Assembly (NCBI GenBank): GCA_002794515.1
Contig: PGTJ01000009.1
Coordinates: 1 to 21,720 of the forward strand
Length of the DNA: 21,720 nucleotides
From: Phototrophicales bacterium
GTDB taxonomy: Bacteria; Chloroflexota; Anaerolineae; Aggregatilineales; Phototrophicaceae
Reading direction: 5' to 3'
Positions within the stretch are counted from its first letter, which is position 1, and each line of letters opens with the position of its first letter. Positions 6,342 to 14,370 of this stretch are shown piece after piece. Under the pieces are notes generated by a model. That model saw nothing but the letters and a program-made list of their open reading frames with translations. It was not told the origin of the DNA and ran no database searches. A program made the translations under genes and the position numbers.

Positions 6342-9300
6342 TTAGCCACGTCCCCCATAATACCCATACATGAAGCGGTAAAATTCGAGTGTATTGCGCG
6401 GGCGATGCCCACCTGTCTCTATTTTGCGAGCAAATCCAGCATTCTCGAAGGCTTTCGGATCGCTGGATTGTTGTATCATGACGAGGATATTGATGACATG
6501 TTGCAAATTTCGCCCAATCTCTTGTAATTGGGTTGTGGATGGTGTTTCGAGCGATGCGGCGATGATATGCCCCACCTCGCGGGCAATATCGCCCACAGGC
6601 AAGCGCACAGGGGCAGTATCTGGAATAGCACGACGTAGGCTACTTAGCACAAAATGGGTAGCTTTAATATCACGCAATAAAATGGGCAACGTTTTGCCAT
6701 CGAGTGGATAACGGATATCGGGTACGGTGAGCTGTGTGGTCACACGGTCATGATTGGGTGTTAGTTGTCCACCAATCACCCGCACCACCTCATAGGCGCT
6801 GGCGGGATCTTGCTTGGCATTGACCAAACGCAAAATACGCGCATCATCTTCGTATTCGGGGCGATGTTGTTTGGCATAACCCACGATGATCTCGCCAATT
6901 TCGAGGATATTGTTGATGAGCGCACTGTTATCAGCACGATCGAGGCGACCGGGTATCGCCGCCAAACCATTGACCAATGCTACCTGTGCAGGGATGCGTT
7001 TGGGATCTAAATAGGATTGATGGGTATAGGTCAAAAAGTCGAGGGCGTGTTGCAAGTGTTGACCATATTCGAGCAGGGTCATCTCGCCCATTAGCCGTTT
7101 GAGGGTGAATGCCACTTCGAGCGGGGCTTTGAGAGCTGGCGATAATTCTTTGAGCAGATAGGCAATCACCTTGCGCCCGCGTTCTTCATCCAAGAGGCGG
7201 ATATACCCCGATAAAATTTCGACACCCTTCGCTTTGGCTTGGTTGTTCCATTCGATTTTTTTGTATATCTCGACAATTGTGCGCGCCCCTTCTGCACCGA
7301 GCGCCACCATCGCATGAGGCACAACGGGGGTGATGTCTTCTAGCCCTTCTAAGCTACGGCGCGAGACATAATGGTCTAACAAACCCATAATTGCCGCAGG
7401 CGGGACGACATCAATCAGATGCCGTTCATCAGACAGTTGCTGACCAATTCGCACAGCAATGTCATCTAATTCTGCCGCGCCTGTGTGTCGTTGCAAGGTG
7501 CTGATGCTGGCGACAATATATGGCACAGATTTTACACCGTATTGATTAATCGCCCGTAACATAGTCGTCACCTCACGCAATGGCACAGGTGTTTGCGAAA
7601 AGACCACGCCGATGGTATCTAAATAAGATTGTTGGTTATCACCCGCATATAATGCCGAGAGTTGTTTGATCATCTGGGCGGCGAGTTCTTGATAATCGCC
7701 CAATAACAAGCGAATTTGTAATAAAATACGTGGGGATGGTTGTTCCAGTGTGATGAGGACGGTGCGGTCTTCGAGTGTGCTGATAATTTTACGCAAGCGA
7801 TCGGCGTGCAATGCGCCATGTGGCGTGGTGAGGATATGATAAAGTCGTTGAATGAGCATGGGCGAAAAAACTGTCAGTTGCCCGTTGTCTTGAGCAATTT
7901 CGCACAGGCGCAACAACACCACGCCTTCCCAATTTTCGCCAAAGCTCCGCGCCGCCTTCACCAAAATTTCGCCCGCATTGGGTGTTTTGGCATCGGTATT
8001 CAACACCCCCCATGCGCGGATGATATTAGGATTGAGCCGTTCACGGAATTTATCCTGAACCATCAAGCGCTTGAAGGCATCGGGTTCTAAATATTTGAGC
8101 GCCAATAAAAACACATTCTCGGCAATTTGTGCATCACCAGATAAAGGCAGGGTAAAGCGCAATACGGGTTGGATAATGCGCTCGACATGCAAGGATTCGT
8201 CTGCCGATTGCAAATCTTTCAGAAATTCGGATATGCCCTCGACATCGGTGCTATCGACTAACGATTTCAAGCGCGATAACCCTGCTCGATGGGTTAAATC
8301 AACCCAATCATGCCCTTGCGGACCCAATGGATTGGTGATCCAACGGATGAGTGTATCATGCAATAACCAACCCTGTCCTTCATTGAGCGCCGCCTCCATT
8401 TGTCGCCATACGATGCGCTCAAGGTTGGGGTCTTCGCGCAATAAAACAGCGATGGGGTCGGCATGGCTCATATCTTGCATAGCGAGCGAAAACTTAATCA
8501 GGTGTCCAGCATACATCGCCCGTAATTCATCTGAAAGCGTGGGGTCTTCGCCCAAAATCCGTGCCACTTCATCTTTATCTACAGGTTGCGAATTGCGGAT
8601 GGCTTCATCGACCCGAAGCCGTTGCGAGGCATAGGCTAAGGCATCGCTCAATTTATCGCCCAAGTTAAAGCGCCACCCCGCCACTGCCGTCATGGCGTTG
8701 TTGCGTTGGATAACCAACTGGGCATCGAGGCGCAATTGGCTGATGATAAAGCGACTATATGGGTCGTCATTGGTCACACCCAACATCTGCTTGCGCGTCC
8801 AATTAAACACAGTGGCATCGGATGGGGGTACATCATCGCCATAAAAACGGATTTGGGCATCGTTATCATTACTGGGGATGCTGTGGGTCGAAAAAGTCAC
8901 CCCATACCGCGCTGATGCAGGTAACAAGGTCAATAAGCCTTGTATAAATTGCACGCGTTGGTCGAGGTCGGGTGGTGCGCCTTGAATAATGAGCGGGGTG
9001 CTTTTGACGATTGCGCCGAGCAAATTTTCGATAATCGGCAATTTATTGCCGGTAAGGGTCATCAATTCTAAAATATCATCAATTTCTTGGTCGTTGGTGC
9101 GACTATTGGGCAAGACAAAATCAATCGGCTTCAGGCGGTTATCGGGTTTATCAAAAACGGGCATGTTCTCTTGGATGAGGGTTTGCAGGGCGCGAATATT
9201 GCCAAATATCGCCTTGAGCAGTTCGGGCGTGATAAAAATATAATGCGCCACCAATTGCCCCGCACTGCCCTGTTGCGATTGTATCATCAAGAAGGGCATC

Positions 9301-9506
9301 AGACGGCTACGCCCGCGCACAATCGCCCATGACCCACTTTTGGCAGTCAAAAATGGGGGTAATGTCACCCGTTCAATCGCCTGCTCTGCCAATTTTGGCG
9401 ACACACCGGGCGACATGGCTAAAATCCGTTGGTCGCCTATTGGCTTGTTATTGGTCACCAGTTGACCATAATAAAAATGTTCGAGGATAAATTTCGCTTC
9501 AGACAC
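6342..9506 (-). CDS. Large 1054-residue protein, possible GTPase-associated protein 1 (GAP1) relative
   Basis: I do not recognise this protein with certainty. It is cytoplasmic in character, with no signal peptide or membrane segment. The N-terminal 220 residues show features like GAP1 proteins. There is an early HFYYGQL strand, a MSPGVSP motif (31-37), a HYIFIT strand (88-93) and LLPASARYGVTFSTH (194-208), which resembles the L-P-x-x-x-R-x-x-x-T-F-S-T pattern of the GAP1 middle domain. The remaining 800 residues are mostly helical. GAP1 proteins accompany bacterial GTPase signalling or conflict systems, and a small GTPase lies at the left edge of this window. The start is GTG at 9506 with an AGGA site 7 bases before it. 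The gene follows CheR by 44 bases and abuts the kinase. The gene is real; the family call is tentative. Confidence 0.85.
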   Translation of the reverse strand: MSEAKFILEHFYYGQLVTNNKPIGDQRILAMSPGVSPKLAEQAIERVTLPPFLTAKSGSWAIVRGRSRLMPFLMIQSQQGSAGQLVAHYIFITPELLKAIFGNIRALQTLIQENMPVFDKPDNRLKPIDFVLPNSRTNDQEIDDILELMTLTGNKLPIIENLLGAIVKSTPLIIQGAPPDLDQRVQFIQGLLTLLPASARYGVTFSTHSIPSNDNDAQIRFYGDDVPPSDATVFNWTRKQMLGVTNDDPYSRFIISQLRLDAQLVIQRNNAMTAVAGWRFNLGDKLSDALAYASQRLRVDEAIRNSQPVDKDEVARILGEDPTLSDELRAMYAGHLIKFSLAMQDMSHADPIAVLLREDPNLERIVWRQMEAALNEGQGWLLHDTLIRWITNPLGPQGHDWVDLTHRAGLSRLKSLVDSTDVEGISEFLKDLQSADESLHVERIIQPVLRFTLPLSGDAQIAENVFLLALKYLEPDAFKRLMVQDKFRERLNPNIIRAWGVLNTDAKTPNAGEILVKAARSFGENWEGVVLLRLCEIAQDNGQLTVFSPMLIQRLYHILTTPHGALHADRLRKIISTLEDRTVLITLEQPSPRILLQIRLLLGDYQELAAQMIKQLSALYAGDNQQSYLDTIGVVFSQTPVPLREVTTMLRAINQYGVKSVPYIVASISTLQRHTGAAELDDIAVRIGQQLSDERHLIDVVPPAAIMGLLDHYVSRRSLEGLEDITPVVPHAMVALGAEGARTIVEIYKKIEWNNQAKAKGVEILSGYIRLLDEERGRKVIAYLLKELSPALKAPLEVAFTLKRLMGEMTLLEYGQHLQHALDFLTYTHQSYLDPKRIPAQVALVNGLAAIPGRLDRADNSALINNILEIGEIIVGYAKQHRPEYEDDARILRLVNAKQDPASAYEVVRVIGGQLTPNHDRVTTQLTVPDIRYPLDGKTLPILLRDIKATHFVLSSLRRAIPDTAPVRLPVGDIAREVGHIIAASLETPSTTQLQEIGRNLQHVINILVMIQQSSDPKAFENAGFARKIETGGHRPRNTLEFYRFMYGYYGGRG

Positions 9507-9550
9507 GAGCTTGTCCTAACTGATAGGGTCTATAACCAACATGAGATAGA

Positions 9551-10918
9551 TTATAGCGCGTTTTTCAATTTTTCGGCTAATATTTCGCCCAATTGCCCCG
9601 CCAACATAGGACTAACGACACATACAGGACACTCTGGTAAGAGAGGTTTAATCGCCCGTTGGGCATTTTGCCAATGATGCACAGCACGGTCTGGTTTATT
9701 CAGTTTAGCGAAATAATCGCCCATCATCCACGAGGCGAGTGGATGGTTGCGTTGTGAATACAATGCCGAGCGCAACGACTCGCCCGCTTCGTCCATCTCG
9801 CCCGCTTCCCAATGCAACATGGCACGCACATAATGGGCATCTGCCATGAGCGGATTGTAATCTAAGGCGAGGTCGAGCTGAAAGTGTGCCTCTGGCACTT
9901 TTTTCTGGTTGGCATACACCACCGCCAAGAGCAAATGCCCGCCCGGATTATGCGGTTCGGCAGTCAATAATTCGCCGATGAGCGTCTCAGCTTGGATGTG
10001 CTGTTCGGTCTGAATGGCGTTCACTGCCTGTTCGTATACCGATTGCAACAACAACCGAGTTGGCGATTTTTCATCATCTGGCGGGGCGACTGAATGTGGA
10101 CGCGCCCCTGCTTTGGTATAAAACAGGGTGTCGTTGTATAGGTGATATGTCCAGGCTTGGCGATTACGGATCGTCTCGGAATGCCCCAAGATCAACACAC
10201 CATCGGGGGCGAGCGCCTGATGAAAGAGTGTTTCGGCTTGTTGGGCGCTGGTGGCGTTAAAATAGAGCAACACATTGCGACATAAAATCAGGTCATATTG
10301 CGGTGTAGGCGTGGTATCTAATAGGTTTATCAAACGAAATGTCACGCGCTCTAGCAAAAACGGTTTTATGCGCCAACCACCGATTACACGGTCAAAATAG
10401 GTATTCTTAAAAGTATCATCCACTTGCCGAAATGCCCACTCCCGATATACACCCAATCGCGCCCACGATAAAAATTGGGCATTGAGATCTGTGCCTAAAA
10501 GATGAATGTGCCACTGGTCAATATCGGGCAATAACTCATGGAGCAAAATGGCGAGGGAATAGGCTTCTTCGCCAGTAGCGCAACCCGCACTCCAAATATT
10601 GAGATACAAATTGCCCGATTCGCGCCGTTTTTGGATGATGGCGGGCAAGATATGATGTCGCAACACATCGAAATGGGCTTTTTCGCGCATGAAATAGGTC
10701 TCGCCGATTGTCAGGGTTTGAATGACCGTTTGCCAATCGGGGTCGGCATAAGTAGTGACGGAGAGACGCTGTAAGTAGGCTAATACATCGCCTTTGGCAT
10801 GAGCCGCCAATAAGTCGTTAAAGACATGTTGCAATTTGCTCATGACGGCGATGCCAATCTGCGCCTCTATCAGGCTTGCCAATTGATTATGATAACTGCT
10901 GGATGGTTGTGTAATCAC
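9551..10918 (-). CDS. CheR-type SAM-dependent methyltransferase with C-terminal TPRs
   Basis: The product matches CheR, which methylates glutamates of chemoreceptors using S-adenosylmethionine. Numbered from GTG 10918 (455 residues), it has a helical N-terminal domain with the hallmark TIGETYFMRE at about 70-79. The SAM-binding loop WSAGCATGEEAYS is at 109-121, and LCRNVLLYF, a CheR signature, is at about 212-220. From about residue 290 the chain carries several TPR-like repeats, as in TPR-tethered CheR proteins of alternative chemosensory systems. The frame is open to an ATG at 11002, but the extended -10 promoter at 10963-10955 would lie inside that longer version. GTG 10918 has AGGTG 7 bases upstream; TTG 10921 is a near alternative. 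No receptor, CheA, CheW or CheB is nearby, so its target may be non-chemotactic. It heads the operon with the GAP1-like and kinase genes. Confidence 0.88.
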   Translation of the reverse strand: MITQPSSSYHNQLASLIEAQIGIAVMSKLQHVFNDLLAAHAKGDVLAYLQRLSVTTYADPDWQTVIQTLTIGETYFMREKAHFDVLRHHILPAIIQKRRESGNLYLNIWSAGCATGEEAYSLAILLHELLPDIDQWHIHLLGTDLNAQFLSWARLGVYREWAFRQVDDTFKNTYFDRVIGGWRIKPFLLERVTFRLINLLDTTPTPQYDLILCRNVLLYFNATSAQQAETLFHQALAPDGVLILGHSETIRNRQAWTYHLYNDTLFYTKAGARPHSVAPPDDEKSPTRLLLQSVYEQAVNAIQTEQHIQAETLIGELLTAEPHNPGGHLLLAVVYANQKKVPEAHFQLDLALDYNPLMADAHYVRAMLHWEAGEMDEAGESLRSALYSQRNHPLASWMMGDYFAKLNKPDRAVHHWQNAQRAIKPLLPECPVCVVSPMLAGQLGEILAEKLKNAL

Positions 10919-10954
10919 CAAATAACACCTGTACAATTCATCAATGATGTGCCG

Positions 10955-10963
10955 ATTATAACA
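10955..10963 (-). promoter_or_regulatory. Extended -10 promoter for the CheR operon
   Basis: Read on the minus strand the sequence is TGTTATAAT: a perfect TATAAT with the extended TGn element. No good -35 is present at 17 bases, which fits extended -10 promoters. The predicted transcript start near 10948 leaves a leader of about 30 bases before GTG 10918. It is divergent from the plus-strand promoter at 10982-11010. Confidence 0.55.
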
Positions 10964-10981
10964 TAAAAACCGAGCAAAAAA

Positions 10982-11010
10982 TTGACAATCATCCCGCCAC
11001 AATCTATACT
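10982..11010 (+). promoter_or_regulatory. Near-consensus sigma-70 promoter for the exported-protein operon
   Basis: TTGACA (10982-10987) is followed by an exact 17-base spacer and TATACT (11005-11010). A transcript start near 11017 gives a leader of about 39 bases before the TTG start at 11056. This is the clearest housekeeping promoter in the window. Confidence 0.75.
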
Positions 11011-11055
11011 CACAGATGGTTATGTTTTGGTTTATTTTTTGCGGGAGAGCCTGCC

Positions 11056-12594
11056 TTGCGACGCATATTACCGCTATTCCTCATTTTAATATGGTCATTG
11101 CTCAGTTTGGGCAATCTATACGCCCAAGCCCCAGTCCCTGTGCAAGGCGACCCACCCAATGCCGCCCTCATCACCATATCTGCGCCCGATGAGCGGGGCA
11201 TCGTCACCATTAGTGGGGCATCAAATGCGGTGTTCCCCTTGGCACAATTGGCAATACGCAACCTGTTCACCGAACAGACGGTGTATGTCAACGCCAGCAT
11301 CACAGGGGCATTCAGCACCACCATCTACGGACCAGGACGCACACCGTTCTGGATTAGCCCCGCTAATAGCATCCCCGATAACTTGCGAAACCGCCCAGTG
11401 GCGTTGCCCGGTGGCGCAGGGGTGATTATTTATGGCAATGCCAGCAACACCGTCAATATCCCCAACGGACAATTTCCCACCAGCCAATTGACCGAGAGCA
11501 GTGTCTCGCGCTTTTATACGGCAGGCGGAATCGGCAATGGGGCATCATTCTGGTATGCTAATGGACGGGTGAATGCAAGCCGTCTGAATGCGGGGGATGA
11601 TTTCATCATAGAGATGGATATGGTGTTCAACCTGCCAAGCAATACCCCGCTCGAAAATTTGCGGATGTTCGCCGATATTGCCCTGCAACCTGTGGCGGTA
11701 CAAACCGATAATAACCCAATCGCCACTTATATCGCCGCCACACACACTAACAACGGATTATCGAATGTGCTAACCCCATCGGGCTTGGCAATAGACAACC
11801 TGCGTGGCGATTATCAATTTGAGCGCATCGAAATTCCGCCCACCGCCATCATCCAAGACGGAAATGTGCTGTATGTCGGGTTGCGCTTTCATACCCCCCT
11901 GCCCACCGATTTGCCACATGGCATTTATGTCCCCACACTAACAGGATATATCCAACAAGGCGATCGCCCACCTATCCGATGGGAGACCAGTGACATTTTT
12001 GGCAGTGGCGCAGGTATTTCGCAAAAGCCGATTAACCGCTTGCCTGTGGTGATGAACATCGGCAATGTGAGCGATATTCAACTGCCATTCGCCTTGTTTT
12101 ATGATCATCCATCCGATGGTTCACGAGGGATTTTGCCCACGGAAGCACATGTCGCGCTCTCGAATCGGGTGCGTTACGATAGCCCGACCTATATTTTGCC
12201 CCCCGCCAATTATCCATTAGAACCATACCTGCTCAATCAATTGCCGAATAGTTATACGACTAGCGCCCCACCATTATTGCCGTTATTATTCCCTGGTGGC
12301 AGGCTAAAGGCGACTATCACCGCCCCTAATGGATCTGTATCCGATTTGCCCGATGTGGCGATTGTGCAAAATCGGGTCTCGACACCTGAAATTGATGAAC
12401 GGACATTATTCGGCGGGCAATCGCCCATTGATGTGTATCGCTTGGGGACGAATAACCCCGAATATGCCAATTTCAATTTTAATCAGTATGGCGAATATCT
12501 CATCTCGCTCACAGGGAATGTCGAGGATTTGAATGGCAACCGTTATAACGGCGGTGGCACATACCGCCTGTTGATCGCCGAACAAATCGATTGA
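11056..12594 (+). CDS. Exported beta-rich protein with Ig-like domain, upstream part (ends at in-frame TGA)
   Basis: The 512-residue product starts at TTG 11056, 8 bases after a GGGAG ribosome site. It opens with a classic signal peptide (RRILPLFLILIWSLLSLG, cleavage probably after NLYA), so it is exported. Residues about 35-100 resemble a bacterial Ig-like domain (GIVTISGASNAVFPLAQLAI, then ITGAFSTTIYG). The rest is beta-rich and unassigned, with many Asn, Pro and Gly. The frame ends at TGA 12592-12594 and then continues open in the same frame for 592 further codons. The two pieces look like one exported protein of about 1104 residues. Its partner downstream is a haem-c propeller protein, so it may be a cell-surface scaffold. 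No specific family is recognised. Confidence 0.8.
   Translation: MRRILPLFLILIWSLLSLGNLYAQAPVPVQGDPPNAALITISAPDERGIVTISGASNAVFPLAQLAIRNLFTEQTVYVNASITGAFSTTIYGPGRTPFWISPANSIPDNLRNRPVALPGGAGVIIYGNASNTVNIPNGQFPTSQLTESSVSRFYTAGGIGNGASFWYANGRVNASRLNAGDDFIIEMDMVFNLPSNTPLENLRMFADIALQPVAVQTDNNPIATYIAATHTNNGLSNVLTPSGLAIDNLRGDYQFERIEIPPTAIIQDGNVLYVGLRFHTPLPTDLPHGIYVPTLTGYIQQGDRPPIRWETSDIFGSGAGISQKPINRLPVVMNIGNVSDIQLPFALFYDHPSDGSRGILPTEAHVALSNRVRYDSPTYILPPANYPLEPYLLNQLPNSYTTSAPPLLPLLFPGGRLKATITAPNGSVSDLPDVAIVQNRVSTPEIDERTLFGGQSPIDVYRLGTNNPEYANFNFNQYGEYLISLTGNVEDLNGNRYNGGGTYRLLIAEQID
12592..12594 (+). other. In-frame TGA interrupting a long exported-protein frame
   Basis: The codons run GAT TGA ACC CCT GCT GTG, and upstream (11056) and downstream (12604) frames share the same phase. 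No ribosome site precedes the downstream GTG. The TGA is most simply a nonsense mutation or a base-call error in one long gene; programmed read-through is less likely. Confidence 0.6.
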
Positions 12595-12603
12595 ACCCCT
12601 GCT

Positions 12604-14370
12604 GTGCCGTCTGGCATACCCTTCTTCATCGGCGACTCGTTCTTCCCTGCGGGGCGGATTGCCCCTGGCTTCCCTGCCGATGTGAGTATCAAGGTGATGC
12701 TCTATCACAAAACGGGCGAGGTGATGACCTATGATTATTCTGGGCGCGCCGACCGTTATGGTTATTTTCGGTTGACGGGCGAGCCATTGATATTCGACCA
12801 AGCAGGCGAATATGTCATCGATTATGAAGCGCGCTATGTGGATGTGAATGGCGCATTGTGGGCGGCGAGTATGCGAAGCGCAGGGGTCATCGCCGATGAT
12901 ACATCGACACTCATCGCGCATGGGGGACGGGGCTTAGATGGATTCGCCACCAGCCTCGCGCCCGCATGGTTCAATGCCAACCAATTGGCGAATCGTATTG
13001 GCGCGGGCAATAACACCCGTCCACACTTCCCCTATTTTGTGGGTGATGTGGCGCGTATTCGAGATTCGCGCAATGGTGGTTTGCGTCCCGCCATGTATAT
13101 CCAAGATACACAAGGCAATTTCGAGGCATGGCTACTCGGCACAGTCCCTGATTATCGCAATGCCTATGGTGTCTCGATCAACCGCATGGCGATTGAAGAC
13201 TGGTTGCCGATGCTCTCGGTGGTCGGTGGCACACAAAACGAATATGGAGCATCGTTATATAGCAATTTGTTGGTGAATGAAGCCTACGCCTATATCAGCG
13301 CCATACGTCCCGATGTCACCGCCCGTCAATTTGTGTTGGGTGGCAATTCGCCCCTGCTCGATTTGCATTGGGATAGCGAAGACCCCTACAACATGCAGTT
13401 GGGTGCTGGGGCGGCTGGCGATCGACAAGGCGATTATTTGTTTTTATATGGCGGTTTGGTGGTGCGAAATGCCGAGGCAGGGGTGAATGCCATTGTGCCA
13501 TATGCGGCATTCGCCAGTGTTGGCGCAACAGACGGCACGGCGGGTGTGTATCCGCCGTATCGTGGTGCGGGTGGTGGCGCAACAGACGGCGCACTGCTCA
13601 CCTTTGGCAATCAACGCCATGATGTATTCATGCACCTGACGGGCATCCGCCCCTATCAGGTGGTGACACAAGGCGAAATCCTCACCCTGACGGGGCAAAT
13701 TGCCCCCACACTCACCTCGCAGGTGGCGGTGGTGGTCACATCGCCCAGTGGCATCAAGACCCAATTCAGCGCTATGAGCAATCCATTGGGATATTTTTAT
13801 CGTCCAGAACACGATATGGTCTTGGATGAAATTGGGATATGGACAGTCGAGATGACCATCACCCCCAATACAACCACATCGGCGGGCGATTTGAATAGAC
13901 CTATCCCCACAGGCACGGCGCTGGGCGCACAAAATTGGGCTTTTTCGGTGTATGTGGTATCCCGCACATCCCCTGTCCTGAGTTGGTCACGTCCAGAAGG
14001 GCGTATTGCTGTGTCGGCGGGCGCGCCCCTCAATTTTGGCGTGACCGCCCCCAATACATGGTCTGGTTCTGGATTGCGGGCATATGTGGTGGTGAGTACA
14101 GCATCCAATATCTTACAAGCGCAACCGCTCACCCTGACCGGGCGCACAGCATCATTTCAATATAACCCCACCACCCTCAGCAGTACCTTCCCCAACCTCG
14201 AAGCGGATGGACGCGGGACAGGTGCTTCTGGCTCAGATGTGGTGTATATCAGCTTCATCATCACAGGGACAGATGGCGATGGCAATGCCAACATCATCGC
14301 CCGCACGGCAAGCGTATTTCATGACAGGCTCTATTCGGTGGATACAGAGATATTGAGGAATAATGAATAA
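12604..14370 (+). CDS. Exported beta-rich protein with Ig-like domain, downstream part
   Basis: This 588-residue frame is in phase with the preceding one and begins 9 bases after its TGA. The first possible start is GTG 12604, but no Shine-Dalgarno sequence precedes it and it lacks a signal peptide. On its own it would stay in the cytoplasm, which does not fit its content. Its N-terminal part (IPFFIGDSFFPAGRIAPGFP) reads as the start of a new extracellular domain. Residues about 355-440 (GEILTLTGQIAPTLTSQVAV) resemble an Ig-like or cell-adhesion domain. The remainder is beta-rich with many Gly, Asn and Thr. The last 8 bases overlap the following haem-protein gene. I read it as the C-terminal half of one long secreted protein. 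No enzyme motif is seen. Confidence 0.7.
   Translation: MPSGIPFFIGDSFFPAGRIAPGFPADVSIKVMLYHKTGEVMTYDYSGRADRYGYFRLTGEPLIFDQAGEYVIDYEARYVDVNGALWAASMRSAGVIADDTSTLIAHGGRGLDGFATSLAPAWFNANQLANRIGAGNNTRPHFPYFVGDVARIRDSRNGGLRPAMYIQDTQGNFEAWLLGTVPDYRNAYGVSINRMAIEDWLPMLSVVGGTQNEYGASLYSNLLVNEAYAYISAIRPDVTARQFVLGGNSPLLDLHWDSEDPYNMQLGAGAAGDRQGDYLFLYGGLVVRNAEAGVNAIVPYAAFASVGATDGTAGVYPPYRGAGGGATDGALLTFGNQRHDVFMHLTGIRPYQVVTQGEILTLTGQIAPTLTSQVAVVVTSPSGIKTQFSAMSNPLGYFYRPEHDMVLDEIGIWTVEMTITPNTTTSAGDLNRPIPTGTALGAQNWAFSVYVVSRTSPVLSWSRPEGRIAVSAGAPLNFGVTAPNTWSGSGLRAYVVVSTASNILQAQPLTLTGRTASFQYNPTTLSSTFPNLEADGRGTGASGSDVVYISFIITGTDGDGNANIIARTASVFHDRLYSVDTEILRNNE

Noticed and set aside
10919..11002. N-terminal extension of CheR to ATG 11002
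   Set aside because: It would place the extended -10 promoter inside the gene, and the added residues (WRDDCQFFARF) do not look like CheR. GTG 10918 has a good ribosome site.
12592..12594. TGA as selenocysteine or reassigned tryptophan codon
   Set aside because: Other genes in the window end at TGA. No selenoprotein family or clear SECIS-like hairpin is seen just downstream, and the flanking residues suggest a linker rather than an active site.
12406..12921. Antisense frame of 171 codons across the in-frame TGA junction
   Set aside because: It is rich in His, Arg and Ile with no recognisable domain or start signal, and lies opposite the two beta-rich exported frames.
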